A stretch of 64,000 nucleotides of DNA, taken from contig CADBJW010000001.1 of assembly GCA_902795135.1 (NCBI GenBank), positions 1 to 64,000 of the forward strand. Reading direction: 5' to 3'. Below the pieces are notes generated by a model, which saw only the letters and a program-made list of their open reading frames with translations, searched no databases and had not been told where the DNA came from. Source of the DNA: an uncultured Eubacteriales bacterium. Its GTDB lineage: Bacteria; Bacillota; Clostridia; Peptostreptococcales; Anaerovoracaceae. Made by a program: the position numbers and the translations under genes. The stretch's first letter is position 1; each line of letters starts with the position of its first letter. Of the stretch, positions 1 through 8,836 are shown piece by piece.

Positions 1-57
1 TACCCTAGCCACCATATTCGAAGATTCGTATTAATACGGTACGGATCTTCGTTTTTT
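1..57 (+). repeat. TACCCTAGCC decamer plus terminator hairpin (module end, copy 1)
   Basis: The window opens on the decamer TACCCTAGCC (1-10), followed by a 12-bp stem (19-30 with 40-51, one G-U pair) and a run of six T. The arrangement and most bases match the copy at 10392-10446, so this is the 3' end of a recurrent module whose leader presumably lies just outside the window. The hairpin would act as a Rho-independent terminator for + strand transcription entering from the left. Confidence 0.75.
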
Positions 58-125
58 ATTGGCTATGCTAAAAATAGGACTTTGTTTAAAATGTTAGGGT
101 GGAGGGTACTCTAAGGTTTTCGCCG

Positions 126-323
126 TCACAGTTCTGTCAGATAATACATATACCTTAGAAAAAAAGCGGTAATAAGGCATATTGAGCCGAGGCAGAGCCC
201 GGAGAAGGTGTGCCCTTTTCTGATGCACGCGATCGAAATGGCACCGAAAACAAGAACGATGAGAAAAAATGCAATGATCATAGAGGCTCCTTGCAAGGCA
301 GCAGATATAATGGTATAATCCAT
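126..323 (-). CDS. Possible small membrane protein
   Basis: An open frame of 65 residues on the minus strand holds two strongly hydrophobic stretches, about residues 12-32 and 41-57, joined by a short basic loop (around IRKGH), as in a two-segment membrane hairpin. I do not recognise a family. A start at 323 leaves a compact protein, but no good ribosome site precedes it, and the frame runs opposite to the downstream operon. The only support is the hydrophobic pattern and the lack of any competing gene here. It could equally be a chance frame. Confidence 0.3.
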   Translation of the reverse strand: MDYTIISAALQGASMIIAFFLIVLVFGAISIACIRKGHTFSGLCLGSICLITAFFLRYMYYLTEL

Positions 324-422
324 AAATGATACACATGTACCACCATGAAAGGATTCTATCACACTGCAGACAAAACACAAGAGGAAAGCAGTGAATGGAA
401 CAAAAGTAAGGAGAATTGTATC

Positions 423-947
423 ATGAGACCGAAACGGACCGCTTTCGTTGCGGATGAGATCGAGCGGGCCTGTGTGGAACTGCTCAGCGAGAAGTACTTT
501 CTGGACATAACCGTGACGGATATCGTTGCAAAGGCAGGAGTGGCCAGGGTGTCATTTTACCGTAACTACAGTTCTCTGGATGATGTTTTGGAGAGTGTCA
601 TCCGCAGGATCCTGACCGGACTCATGGAGGAAGTCTGGCCGGCGCTGGATACGGGGGAGGAACGGCTTTGGAGAGAGTTCCTCTTTCGTTTCATCTTTCT
701 GGTATCCGATTCCAATAATCGCATCGCCGCCGTCAGGCCGGAAAACCTGCCGGTGATCTTCTCGAAGATCAACAATATGAAGATCCTGGAGGAACTGACG
801 GAACGGATGGACACAAGGCAGAAATACAGGAGCACAGGGATCATGGCGATGATCACCTCAGTGATCCAGCAGTGGTTAAATGACGGAAGGAAGGAGAGCC
901 CGGAGGAGATGGTGGATCTTCTGATGGAGCTCATAAGGGAGAGCTGA
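423..947 (+). CDS. TetR/AcrR-family transcriptional regulator
   Basis: A 174-residue DNA-binding repressor of the TetR class. The N-terminal helix-turn-helix occupies about residues 8-52, with the typical order ITVTDIVAKAGVARVSFYRNY then a helix starting SSLDDVL. The rest is an all-helical ligand domain with no close signature. The ATG at 423 is preferred over an in-frame one at 345 because AAGGAG lies 9 bases upstream and the extra residues do not fit the family. The stop is 4 bases before the next ATG, so it is probably the first gene of a run continuing into the CmpB-like, kinase and ftsH genes and probably controls them. Its ligand is unknown. Confidence 0.85.
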   Translation: MRPKRTAFVADEIERACVELLSEKYFLDITVTDIVAKAGVARVSFYRNYSSLDDVLESVIRRILTGLMEEVWPALDTGEERLWREFLFRFIFLVSDSNNRIAAVRPENLPVIFSKINNMKILEELTERMDTRQKYRSTGIMAMITSVIQQWLNDGRKESPEEMVDLLMELIRES

Positions 948-951
948 AACG

Positions 952-1698
952 ATGAATCAGCTGCTTATATTCGCATTTTTATTTTTCATCGGCTGCGTGA
1001 TGGGCTGGGGGATCGAGCTGTTCTACCGGCGCTTTCTTTCAAAGAACAATCCGGAGCGGAAGTGGATCAACCCGGGCTTTCTCATCGGTCCGTGGCTGCC
1101 GATCTATGGGTCAGGACTCTGCGGGATGTATCTCATTTCGGATTTCATCATGGCAAATGATATGACCGGGATCCGCTGGGCGGATACGTTGATCATCCTG
1201 GTCTTTATGGCCCTGGTCATGACGGTCATAGAACTTGTGGCAGGACTCTTTTTCACCAGGTTCTTCCACGTGAGCCTGTGGGATTATTCCAACGAGCGGT
1301 TCAACTTCAAAGGCGTCATCTGCCTGAAGTTCTCGCTGATCTGGGGCGTACTGGGCTGCTTCTACTATTTCGTGATCAACCCCTACGTCCTGGATGGGAT
1401 TATCTGGCTGTCCCAGCACCTGACGTTCTCCTTCTTCATCGGGGCATTCTTCGGCGTGTTCGGCGTGGATGTGGGCTACTCCATGCAGATCGTGAACAAG
1501 ATGCGCCGGTTTGCAGAGGAGAAAGAAGTAAAGATCCATTACGAAGAGTTCAAAGCAAATCTTGCTGGCTGGAGAGAGGAGCAGGAGGAAAAAGCCCGTT
1601 TCCTCATGGTATTACGTTCGTCCCAGCCTTTGCGCGAGTCGTTGGAATGGTATATCGGGTTGCATAACAAGAGAGGAAGAGAAGGCGATGACAAATAG
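952..1698 (+). CDS. CmpB-like polytopic membrane protein (ABC_trans_CmpB, PF06541 type)
   Basis: A 248-residue integral membrane protein. Five or six hydrophobic segments are visible at about residues 2-22, 43-62, 76-100, 122-142 and 150-175. The last ~60 residues form a charged cytoplasmic tail. The opening pattern, Gly-Trp-Gly-Ile-Glu then NPGFLIGPWLPIYGSG near residue 44, is typical of the family called putative ABC-transporter type IV. That name is historical and no transport reaction is established. The gene starts 4 bases after the TetR stop and overlaps the next gene by 11 bases, so the three are co-translated. A link to lipid or envelope homeostasis is inferred only from the neighbouring lipid kinase-type gene and ftsH. 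Confidence 0.75.
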   Translation: MNQLLIFAFLFFIGCVMGWGIELFYRRFLSKNNPERKWINPGFLIGPWLPIYGSGLCGMYLISDFIMANDMTGIRWADTLIILVFMALVMTVIELVAGLFFTRFFHVSLWDYSNERFNFKGVICLKFSLIWGVLGCFYYFVINPYVLDGIIWLSQHLTFSFFIGAFFGVFGVDVGYSMQIVNKMRRFAEEKEVKIHYEEFKANLAGWREEQEEKARFLMVLRSSQPLRESLEWYIGLHNKRGREGDDK

Positions 1699-2590
1699 GA
1701 AAAAGGCGCTGATCCTGCTGAATACTGCAGCGGGTATGGGGAAGGCCGAAAACTATTCCTTGGAGATCTCGAGGAGATTCGCAGAAGAAGGTTATGAGCC
1801 ATTGATTTATCCGATCATCCCCGGGACGGATTTAGTCAGTGAGAAACTGCTGGCAGAATACGATGGGGAAGTCGAAATGGTACTTTGCAGCGGAGGTGAT
1901 GGTACGCTGAATCACACGATGCGGGGGATCATGGAGATGCAGAAACCGCCGCGGATCGCCTACATTCCGGCGGGCAGTACCAATGATTTTGCCACAGGTC
2001 TCGGCATATCCTCATCCTTTGACGAAGCCTTGGAAACAGCCCTGCATGGGCGGCTTTTCCGGTATGACGCAGGATGTCTGAATGATTGTTACTTCAATTA
2101 CGTAGCGGCTTTCGGTGCGTTTTCTGCCCTTAGTTATGCCACGAACCAGAAGCTCAAGAACATTATGGGACACGCAGCCTACATCGTCAGTGCCATGTCA
2201 GATCTGCGGAATAATATGCGGTATAACTGCCATATGAGGATCGAAACAGATCAGGGTCGCGAGGAGGGAGACTATATTTTCGGAGCTGTCTGCAATTCCG
2301 CATCCATTGGAGGTTTCGAAATGTTCCGGGATACTGAGGTCGATCTGGATGATGGAAGGATGGAGCTCCTCTTGATCAAGGCCCCGGCAAATCCGGTGGA
2401 ACTGCAGAAGATCCTCAATTCCCTCCGCAAGGGAGAGATGCATTCCGATCACATCAGTCTCCGGCAGATTCGGAACGCGCATATCGTATCCGACAGCAAT
2501 ACGGCATGGACTATTGACGGCGAGTTCGGCGGATCCTATGAAGAAGTGGACATCGAAGTGCTGCGCCGGGTCGTTCCGATTATGATGTAA
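1688..2590 (+). CDS. Diacylglycerol kinase-family (YegS/LCB5-type) lipid kinase
   Basis: A 300-residue cytosolic enzyme of the DAGK_cat superfamily, which phosphorylates diacylglycerol or related lipids with ATP. The nucleotide-binding loop GGDGTLN is near residue 71, preceded by the N-terminal LLNTAAGMGKA motif near residue 10 and followed by IPAGSTNDFA near residue 96, the usual order for the family. Full length matches YegS/DgkB-like proteins (about 300). The ATG at 1688 overlaps the previous gene by 11 bases and follows a purine-rich GGAAGAGAAGG site. A longer in-frame opening at 1562 runs through the upstream gene and is rejected. Substrate could be undecaprenol, diacylglycerol or another lipid; the sequence does not decide. 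Confidence 0.88.
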   Translation: MTNRKKALILLNTAAGMGKAENYSLEISRRFAEEGYEPLIYPIIPGTDLVSEKLLAEYDGEVEMVLCSGGDGTLNHTMRGIMEMQKPPRIAYIPAGSTNDFATGLGISSSFDEALETALHGRLFRYDAGCLNDCYFNYVAAFGAFSALSYATNQKLKNIMGHAAYIVSAMSDLRNNMRYNCHMRIETDQGREEGDYIFGAVCNSASIGGFEMFRDTEVDLDDGRMELLLIKAPANPVELQKILNSLRKGEMHSDHISLRQIRNAHIVSDSNTAWTIDGEFGGSYEEVDIEVLRRVVPIMM

Positions 2591-2614
2591 ATTCAAAACG
2601 AGGGAGAAAACACA

Positions 2615-4426
2615 ATGAACGAAGTTAAGACACCGAAGCGGCCATTGCTTTACTATTCCATCTGCATGATCCTGCTTTTGCTGCTCTTCAATTTCATCCT
2701 GCTGCCCCAGATGAGCAAGCAGGAAGTGAAGGAAGTGGATTACGGCACTTTTATGACCATGACGGAGAACGGGAAACTGGACAGTGTACAGATCCAGGAC
2801 AACCAGATCTTCTTCAAAGATAAGAAGAGTGATACTATCTACAGAACCGGTGTGATAGAGGATCCGGATCTGGTGAGCCGGCTCCACACAGCCAATGTGA
2901 AATTCACTAAGGAGATCCAGAAGGAGACCAACCCCATGCTGGGAATCCTCCTGTCCTGGATCCTGCCTATCTTCATATTCTTCTTTATCGGAAGCTATAT
3001 GTCCAAAAAACTGATGAACCGGCAGGGCGGCTCTAACTCCATGATGTTCGGGATGGGCAAGTCCAACGCCAAGATCTACGTGAAATCCTCGGGCGGTATC
3101 AAATTCGATGACGTTGCCGGGGAAGATGAGGCCAAGGAAAACCTATCGGAAATCGTGGATTATCTGCACAATCCGGACAAGTACCGCAAGATCGGGGCGG
3201 CTATGCCCAAGGGTGTTCTGCTGGTAGGCCCTCCGGGAACCGGTAAGACCATGCTTGCAAAGGCTGTGGCTGGCGAAGCGAATGTGCCATTCTTCTCTAT
3301 GTCCGGTTCGGAATTCGTGGAGATGTTTGTCGGCATGGGAGCCGCCAAGGTCAGAGACCTGTTCAAACAAGCCAAGGAGAAGGCACCGTGTATCGTGTTC
3401 ATCGATGAGATCGATGCCATCGGAAAGAAACGGGACGGCCACTTCAGCACCAACGATGAGCGGGAGCAGACCCTGAATCAGCTCCTGACCGAGATGGACG
3501 GCTTCGAAGGGAACAACGGGGTCATCATTCTGGCGGCCACCAACCGTCCGGAGTCTCTGGATCCGGCCCTGACAAGACCGGGACGATTTGACCGGAGAGT
3601 TCCTGTAGAACTGCCGGATCTGGCAGGACGGGAAGCCATCATGAGAGTGCACGCCAAGAAGATCAAGATCGATAAGGACGTCGATTTTACCCAGGTTGCA
3701 CGGATGGCCTCTGGCGCATCCGGCGCGGAGCTTGCCAATATCGTCAATGAAGCGGCCCTGCGGGCCATTCGCGAGGGACGGCAAATGGCCACCCAGGCGG
3801 ATCTGGAAGAGAGTATCGAGGTGGTCATCGCAGGATACCAGAAGAAAAACGCCATCCTGACCGACAAAGAAAAATGGACGGTGGCCTACCATGAGATCGG
3901 CCATGCCCTGGTGGCGGCCAAGCAGACCGACTCCGCTCCGGTCCAGAAAATCACCATTATACCAAGGACCTCCGGAGCCCTGGGTTACACCATGCAGGTG
4001 GAACAGGAGAATCGCTATCTGATGACCAAGACCGAGCTGGAAAATCAGATTGCCACACTCACCGGCGGAAGGGCCGCCGAAGAAATAGCCTTTGGAGAAA
4101 TATCCACTGGAGCGTCCAACGATATCGAGCGGGCGACAAAGTTGGCTAGAGGCATGGTGGCTCAGTACGGCATGAGCAAGGATTTCGACATGGTCGCCAT
4201 GCAGAATGTGACCAACCAGTACCTGGGAGGAGATGCATCTCTTGACTGCTCCGAAGAGACCCAGACCAAAATCGACAGTGAGACCATCGAAATCGTAAGG
4301 ACCCAGCACGAGAAGGCCAAACAGATCCTCACGGACAACCGGGCTAAGCTGGATGAACTGGCCAAGTTCCTCTACGAGAAGGAGACCATCACCGGCGAGG
4401 AATTCATGAACATACTGGAGGCATAG
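2615..4426 (+). CDS. ftsH: ATP-dependent zinc metalloprotease FtsH
   Basis: A 603-residue membrane AAA+ protease that extracts and degrades membrane and short-lived cytosolic proteins. Order: transmembrane segment at about 11-32, external domain to about 107, second membrane segment at about 109-130, then the ATPase with Walker A GPPGTGKT (205-212), Walker B IVFIDEID (about 259-266) and arginine-finger region RPGRFDR, then the M41 protease with HEIGH at 426-430. All key residues are present. GGGAGAAAAC lies just before the ATG. It follows the lipid kinase by 24 bases and precedes the sensor kinase by 3 bases. This may be a second, specialised copy, since housekeeping ftsH genes usually sit beside tilS-hpt. 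That is inference from context. Confidence 0.95.
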   Translation: MNEVKTPKRPLLYYSICMILLLLLFNFILLPQMSKQEVKEVDYGTFMTMTENGKLDSVQIQDNQIFFKDKKSDTIYRTGVIEDPDLVSRLHTANVKFTKEIQKETNPMLGILLSWILPIFIFFFIGSYMSKKLMNRQGGSNSMMFGMGKSNAKIYVKSSGGIKFDDVAGEDEAKENLSEIVDYLHNPDKYRKIGAAMPKGVLLVGPPGTGKTMLAKAVAGEANVPFFSMSGSEFVEMFVGMGAAKVRDLFKQAKEKAPCIVFIDEIDAIGKKRDGHFSTNDEREQTLNQLLTEMDGFEGNNGVIILAATNRPESLDPALTRPGRFDRRVPVELPDLAGREAIMRVHAKKIKIDKDVDFTQVARMASGASGAELANIVNEAALRAIREGRQMATQADLEESIEVVIAGYQKKNAILTDKEKWTVAYHEIGHALVAAKQTDSAPVQKITIIPRTSGALGYTMQVEQENRYLMTKTELENQIATLTGGRAAEEIAFGEISTGASNDIERATKLARGMVAQYGMSKDFDMVAMQNVTNQYLGGDASLDCSEETQTKIDSETIEIVRTQHEKAKQILTDNRAKLDELAKFLYEKETITGEEFMNILEA

Positions 4427-4429
4427 TGA

Positions 4430-6232
4430 GTGGGCACCACGGGCGGCAAGAAAAAAATCGTTAAGCTAATTGCAGTTATCGTAAGCATTTCCATTGTCAT
4501 CGCCATCGCGATGGGAGATATACTTATTCGAAACAGCACGGATTCCATGCGGACGGAGATCAACTCCGAAATGGTCGGAATCTGTGAGAAAAATGCCAAT
4601 GATATGGATGGGGAACTCAATCATATGGTGGGGCTGGCAGACGCCCTTCTGGCCTATGTGGAGAATGAGTTTGAGTACTCTGAATACCTGAAGTCCCCCG
4701 ATGAATACGTGGATCACATCATCGAAGATGCCAGCGACTACATGGAAAAATGCCTGAACACATCGGAGAACGCCCACAGTCTCTACGTCGTCTTTGACAG
4801 CTCCCTGACCAGTGAGCCAAAGGAAGCCTGGGTGGCTTTGAGGGACGGGCAGATCAAGCGGATCTTCAAGAACGTGAAGAACAGCTCCCCGGGAATCGGG
4901 GCCAACTCGGACCAGGATAAGGCCTATTACCATAATGCGGTGCGTTCCAAGGACGGCGTCTGGACGGGCCTGTACTTTGATAACGACATCAAAGAAAACG
5001 TTTTTTCCTATACGAGGGCGGTCTATGTGGACGATCACATGATCGGCGTCATCGGGGCAGACATTGTCGCGGATGACATACTGGGACTGCTGAACAAGAT
5101 GAAGATTTCCGAAAAGGGCTGCGCCATCCTGATGGATGCGGATTACCGGCTGATCTCCAGCTCGGAACAGGATGCCGATGAAATGAACCGGGAGGTCATT
5201 TCGACCCTCAAGAAAGAGATGGAAGACCGGGGATCTCAGGAAGACGTGATCGACAGCAAAATCTGCGGGGAGGACATGACCCTGTCCTGCGCCCGGCTGG
5301 ACAACGACTGGATTCTGGCCATGGCCTCCCAATCCGACGTGGTGTATGCATCGATCAACAGGATCCGAAATGTCATCGTGATTTCCGGCCTGTTGCTCGC
5401 AGTCCTGGTCATGATCGCCATGGGCATTTATACAGCTCCCTTCCTCAAAAAAGAAACCGAGCTTGAGCGAAGCAATGAGCAGAAGGACATCATGATCGCC
5501 TACCAGTCCAGACAGGCGAAGATCGGGGAGATGATCGGCAACATATCCCACCAGTGGAAGCAGCCCCTCCATTCGATCAACCTGATTTCGGAGGACATCC
5601 TGGACGCCTATCGCTTCGATGAGCTGGATGAAAACAAGCTGGAAGAAGACGTCAGCCGCATCGAAACGATCACGGAAAAAATGTCCGAAACCATAACGGA
5701 TTTTTCCGCGTTCCTGAAGCCCAATTCCGGGGAAACGGAATTCTTCAACATCATGCAGTGCGTCCAATCCTCCCTCAACCTGCTGGAGTCCAACCTGAAG
5801 CACAATCAAATCGATGTGCGCCTGAAGCAGCAGGACCTGGCCTGGGTGTACGGAAACAGCAACGAAATGATCCACGTCATTTTCAATGTCCTGCACAACG
5901 CCCGGGACGCCATTCTTTCTTCTGCAAAGGCTGAAAAGGTGATCGATATCAAGGTGAGTGCGGATGACCGGTTTACCAGCGTGCGGATCGCCGACAGCGG
6001 AGATGGAATTCAGCAGAAGTCTCTGCAGCATATTTTTGATCCCTACTACTCCACGAAAGGAGATGGGGGAACCGGGCTTGGATTATATATATCAAAACGA
6101 ATCGTCGAGGAACGTATGGATGGCGAAATAACAATGGAAAACGGAAGTCCGGAGGAGTATGATTTTTCGGTAGGAGCCGTCTGCACGATCAAGGTTCCCA
6201 AACAATTGCAACTGCGAAAGCAGGAAGGGTAA
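4430..6232 (+). CDS. Cache-type membrane sensor histidine kinase
   Basis: A 600-residue two-component sensor. A first membrane segment (about 8-28) is followed by an extracytoplasmic ligand-binding region (about 30-305) with dCache-like spacing, a second segment (about 310-335), a short coiled linker, and the kinase core. The phospho-accepting His is H374 in the H-box NISHQWKQPL, a variant seen in Cache kinases. The N-box is near 486-495 (VLHNARDAI), with G boxes DSGDGI and GTGLGLYISKRIV. No HAMP domain is obvious. The start is GTG at 4430, 3 bases after the ftsH stop, with GGAGG 9 bases upstream. It is followed 4 bases later by its likely partner response regulator. The ligand is unknown. 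Confidence 0.9.
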   Translation: MGTTGGKKKIVKLIAVIVSISIVIAIAMGDILIRNSTDSMRTEINSEMVGICEKNANDMDGELNHMVGLADALLAYVENEFEYSEYLKSPDEYVDHIIEDASDYMEKCLNTSENAHSLYVVFDSSLTSEPKEAWVALRDGQIKRIFKNVKNSSPGIGANSDQDKAYYHNAVRSKDGVWTGLYFDNDIKENVFSYTRAVYVDDHMIGVIGADIVADDILGLLNKMKISEKGCAILMDADYRLISSSEQDADEMNREVISTLKKEMEDRGSQEDVIDSKICGEDMTLSCARLDNDWILAMASQSDVVYASINRIRNVIVISGLLLAVLVMIAMGIYTAPFLKKETELERSNEQKDIMIAYQSRQAKIGEMIGNISHQWKQPLHSINLISEDILDAYRFDELDENKLEEDVSRIETITEKMSETITDFSAFLKPNSGETEFFNIMQCVQSSLNLLESNLKHNQIDVRLKQQDLAWVYGNSNEMIHVIFNVLHNARDAILSSAKAEKVIDIKVSADDRFTSVRIADSGDGIQQKSLQHIFDPYYSTKGDGGTGLGLYISKRIVEERMDGEITMENGSPEEYDFSVGAVCTIKVPKQLQLRKQEG

Positions 6233-6236
6233 GGCT

Positions 6237-7004
6237 ATGAACGAGTATCAGAAATTGAAGAACCTGAAGGTGTTAGTCGTGGAGGATGAGGATGACGCCA
6301 GAAATTCTATCGTGTCCCTGTTGAGACGGCGAGTCGGCAAGGTGGTCGGATGCGCCAATGGCAAAGAAGGACTTGAAGCCTTTGCAGAATTTCTGCCGGA
6401 CATCGTGGTGGCGGACCTTCTCATGCCGGTAATGGGCGGAATCGAGATGGTGTCCGAAATGCGAAAGCGCTACAAAGACCGCCGGTTCATGGTGATGATC
6501 CTGACGGCCATGGACGACTCGGAGACCATCATACATGCGGTGGATGCGGGCATCGATAAATACGTACTGAAGCCCGTGAAAATGGCGTCTTTGGTGGAAG
6601 CGCTGAACGAACTGGCAGAGAAATACAGGGAGGGAGGATCGGTGGATCCCCTTTCGGAGGAGAGCCGGTTTATCCTCGAAGATAAGATCAAACGAAGCGT
6701 CGCCGCCTACCTCAAAAAGAGCTCCGGCAAGGGTCCCAGAGAGGTTCGGGTGTCCCTCTCATCGGATGCCATCGAGATCACGGCGGTAGAGATTCTGACC
6801 CCGATGGAACACTCGATAGTGGTTGACAATAATAATCGGGGTGTGGTAGAGTATTCGAGGGAAATCTATTTTTCTACCAATGCGGACAAATTCTGTCAGG
6901 TGATACGGGACGCCACCGGGCTCCGATGCACAATGAAAGAATCCTGCGTAGATGTTTCCCAAGATAGAGTCAAGTTAATATTTCATATCGACGGACGCGA
7001 TTAA
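6237..7004 (+). CDS. Response regulator fused to a DUF2294 (MpsC-like) output domain
   Basis: A 255-residue protein with a CheY-like receiver at 10-125: acidic pocket E16-D17, phospho-acceptor D60, T90 and K112, all conserved. From about 147 to 253 there is no HTH. Instead it resembles DUF2294/MpsC (PF10057), with the marks GKGPREVRV, a central LTPMEHSIV stretch and an end reading VKLIFHID. DUF2294 proteins occur singly in Firmicutes and in MpsABC bicarbonate or sodium systems; their biochemical role is unclear. The output is therefore probably not DNA binding. It lies 4 bases after the histidine kinase and is surely its partner. The ATG follows a GGAAGGG site. Confidence 0.88.
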   Translation: MNEYQKLKNLKVLVVEDEDDARNSIVSLLRRRVGKVVGCANGKEGLEAFAEFLPDIVVADLLMPVMGGIEMVSEMRKRYKDRRFMVMILTAMDDSETIIHAVDAGIDKYVLKPVKMASLVEALNELAEKYREGGSVDPLSEESRFILEDKIKRSVAAYLKKSSGKGPREVRVSLSSDAIEITAVEILTPMEHSIVVDNNNRGVVEYSREIYFSTNADKFCQVIRDATGLRCTMKESCVDVSQDRVKLIFHIDGRD

Positions 7005-7009
7005 CGAAG

Positions 7010-7200
7010 GCCCGCGAGCAACTTTCAGAGACTGACATAAGCAGGAGATGGAAGCGGCAGCAGGAAGGAAGACGGCCGAAGATATGCAGCAGGTTTTCTG
7101 GAAACCGATGAGAATACTTTTCATGAGCGCAACGCTCTGATGAAACATAAGTAAGCTTAATGGTGCCACGCAAAATTAATTTTGCGTGGTTTTTTGTTTT
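7010..7200 (+). promoter_or_regulatory. Probable T-box leader / transcription attenuator for the antiporter gene
   Basis: The gap between the response regulator and antiporter ends in AATGGTGCCACG followed by a perfect 12-bp palindrome (7166-7189) and a T-run. This is the usual T-box end: a TGGN bulge that pairs with the tRNA 3' end, overlapping a terminator stem. The ~150 bases before it are rich in AGAGA, GGAAG and GAAACC blocks, compatible with stem I-III, but I could not fold a convincing specifier loop by eye, so the amino acid is unassigned. T-boxes upstream of NhaC-family transporters (yheL type, predicted tyrosine) are known. A plain intrinsic terminator is the alternative. Confidence 0.5.
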
Positions 7201-7220
7201 TCAGGAAGGAGAAACAACAC

Positions 7221-8708
7221 ATGAAATTCTATCAAGCATTGATAACCGTACTTACTTTGGTCGTGATCATGTTCTTTTCCCTTGTCAAACTCGGGTCCAC
7301 ACCCCAGATCCCACTCTTGTTTGGCTGCCTGATCGCCGGACTTGTGGCTATGTGGGCAGGCTATCGTTGGGATGACATTCTGGACGGCATGATTTCGGGA
7401 ATTACGAGGGCTCTGGAAGCGATCCTCATCCTCTGCCTGATCGGCGTACTGATCGGTGTGTGGATCGCCAGCGGAACGGTGCCCACGATGATCTACTACG
7501 GATTGCAGATCATCTCTCCCCAGGTCTTTGTTCCCTCCGCCATGCTGATCTGCACGGTGATTTCCTTCATCATCGGAGCATGGGGAACCGTGGGAACCGT
7601 AGGACTGGCCCTGATGGGTGTTGGAATGGCACTGGGAATTCCCGCGCCAATCGTTGCAGGCTGCATCGTCTCCGGTTCCTATGCCGGCGAAGTCATCTCT
7701 CCTCTGTCAGATGCAACCAATCTTACCGCCGCGGTTGTGCGGGAGCCGGTTCCCAGCATCGTAGGACGGATGCTGAAACCAACGGTCATTTTCATCATGA
7801 TTTCCCTGGTTCTCTACGCTGTCGTCGGCTTCAAATACGCTTCTCATGACGCCAGCGCCGTGGAAGAGAACATCGCTCCGCTGCTTGAGAGCATCCGAGG
7901 CCAGTTCCACATCAGCATCGTTGCGCTGATTCCGCTTGCGGCAATGATCGTTTGCATCTTATCGAAGGTTCCGGCTCTGGCATCCATGATGGCGGGTATC
8001 ATCATCGCCATCGGGGAAGCGATCCTTCTCCAGGGACAGCACATCGGCGATCTTCTGAATATGAGCTACTACGGATTTGAGTGTAATTCCGGCAATGAAA
8101 TGGTAGACAGCCTTCTGTCGGCAGGCGGCCTGAACGAAATGCTCTACACCATCTCCACCATCATCATCGCGATGGCATTCGGCGGATTGATGCAGCATAC
8201 GGGACAGATGGATGTCCTGATCAGCCCCATCCTGAAAAAGGTCAGATCCTTCGGAGGAATGAACGCACTGACCATTGGAACCTGCGCCTTTGTGAACGCC
8301 GCGGTTCCGGATCAGTACCTCGGAATTTCCTTCCCGGGACTGATGTACGATAAGGCCTACCGTCAGAGAGGTTATACCGGCGTAGACCTGAGCATGGGAA
8401 TGCGCAGCGGCGGCGCCGTCACTTCGGTGCTGATTCCGTGGAACACCTGCGGGACATATGTATTCACGATTTTGGGCATCAGTTCCCTGCAGTTTGCGCC
8501 CTATGCATTCTTCTGCCTCATCCTTCCGATCGGGATGACGCTATATGGATTCGCTTGGAATATGAAGGGCCTGTCCGTACTTAGAAGGACAGCCAATGGA
8601 GAAAATACAAAGGAGGTGAGTGTAATGGTAAATTTCTTTAGCAAATTGATTGATGGTTTCAGAAACTACGCGGATGCGTATGCGAAAGTGACGCGCACCG
8701 TATGCTAA
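7221..8708 (+). CDS. NhaC-family Na+/H+ antiporter-type transporter
   Basis: A 495-residue polytopic transporter with about 11-12 hydrophobic segments. Family marks are the central GSYAGEVISPLSDATNLTAA block near residue 156 and the repeated Gly/Ser/Asn-rich reentrant segments. Members exchange Na+ with protons, lactate/malate or amino acids. A T-box-like leader points to an amino-acid substrate here. The ATG at 7221 follows AAGGAG; a TTG at 7182 lies inside the terminator stem and is rejected. Odd feature: the last 27 residues form an amphipathic tail that begins at an ATG with its own perfect AAGGAGGTGA site, as though a short downstream gene had fused to the end of the transporter. Confidence 0.85.
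   Translation: MKFYQALITVLTLVVIMFFSLVKLGSTPQIPLLFGCLIAGLVAMWAGYRWDDILDGMISGITRALEAILILCLIGVLIGVWIASGTVPTMIYYGLQIISPQVFVPSAMLICTVISFIIGAWGTVGTVGLALMGVGMALGIPAPIVAGCIVSGSYAGEVISPLSDATNLTAAVVREPVPSIVGRMLKPTVIFIMISLVLYAVVGFKYASHDASAVEENIAPLLESIRGQFHISIVALIPLAAMIVCILSKVPALASMMAGIIIAIGEAILLQGQHIGDLLNMSYYGFECNSGNEMVDSLLSAGGLNEMLYTISTIIIAMAFGGLMQHTGQMDVLISPILKKVRSFGGMNALTIGTCAFVNAAVPDQYLGISFPGLMYDKAYRQRGYTGVDLSMGMRSGGAVTSVLIPWNTCGTYVFTILGISSLQFAPYAFFCLILPIGMTLYGFAWNMKGLSVLRRTANGENTKEVSVMVNFFSKLIDGFRNYADAYAKVTRTVC
8625..8708 (+). other. In-frame internal start: possible independently made 27-residue peptide
   Basis: Within the antiporter gene, AAAGGAGGTGAGTGT sits immediately before an in-frame ATG at 8625, a near-perfect ribosome site at ordinary spacing. 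Translation from it gives 27 residues, MVNFFSKLIDGFRNYADAY then AKVTRTVC, mixed basic and aromatic with an amphipathic look. Strong SD sequences inside genes are usually selected against, so either a small protein is made separately or an ancestral short gene became fused to the transporter by loss of a stop codon. No homologue is known to me. Confidence 0.4.
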
Positions 8709-8737
8709 AAGGGGCATCAGATATAAGTTAAACAACG

Positions 8738-8765
8738 AGGCAGTTTTCATGACTGCCTTTTTGTT
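8738..8765 (+). terminator. Rho-independent terminator after the antiporter gene
   Basis: A 7-bp stem (AGGCAGT at 8738-8744 with ACTGCCT at 8752-8758) and a T-run begin 29 bases after the antiporter stop. Confidence 0.85.
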
Positions 8766-8836
8766 TTCCCTTGACAAACATGGTTCCACAATCATCTTGC
8801 CATAGGTACGTACATAGTTAATGAATGCAGAATAGT

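Noticed and set aside
345-422. Longer N-terminus for the first TetR regulator
   Set aside because: The extra 26 residues do not fit the family and AAGGAG sits ahead of the internal ATG at 423.
3143-4309. A 388-codon open frame antisense to ftsH
   Set aside because: It is the mirror of a strongly conserved gene with all FtsH motifs on the + strand; the antisense product is His/Leu/Gly-rich with no domain and no ribosome site.
4466-6031. A 521-codon open frame antisense to the histidine kinase
   Set aside because: Codon bias of the sense gene leaves few stops on the other strand. The translated product has low-complexity His/Val/Asp composition and no recognisable motif.
7182-7220. TTG start for the antiporter
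   Set aside because: The codon lies within the terminator stem; ATG 7221 has AAGGAG at normal spacing.
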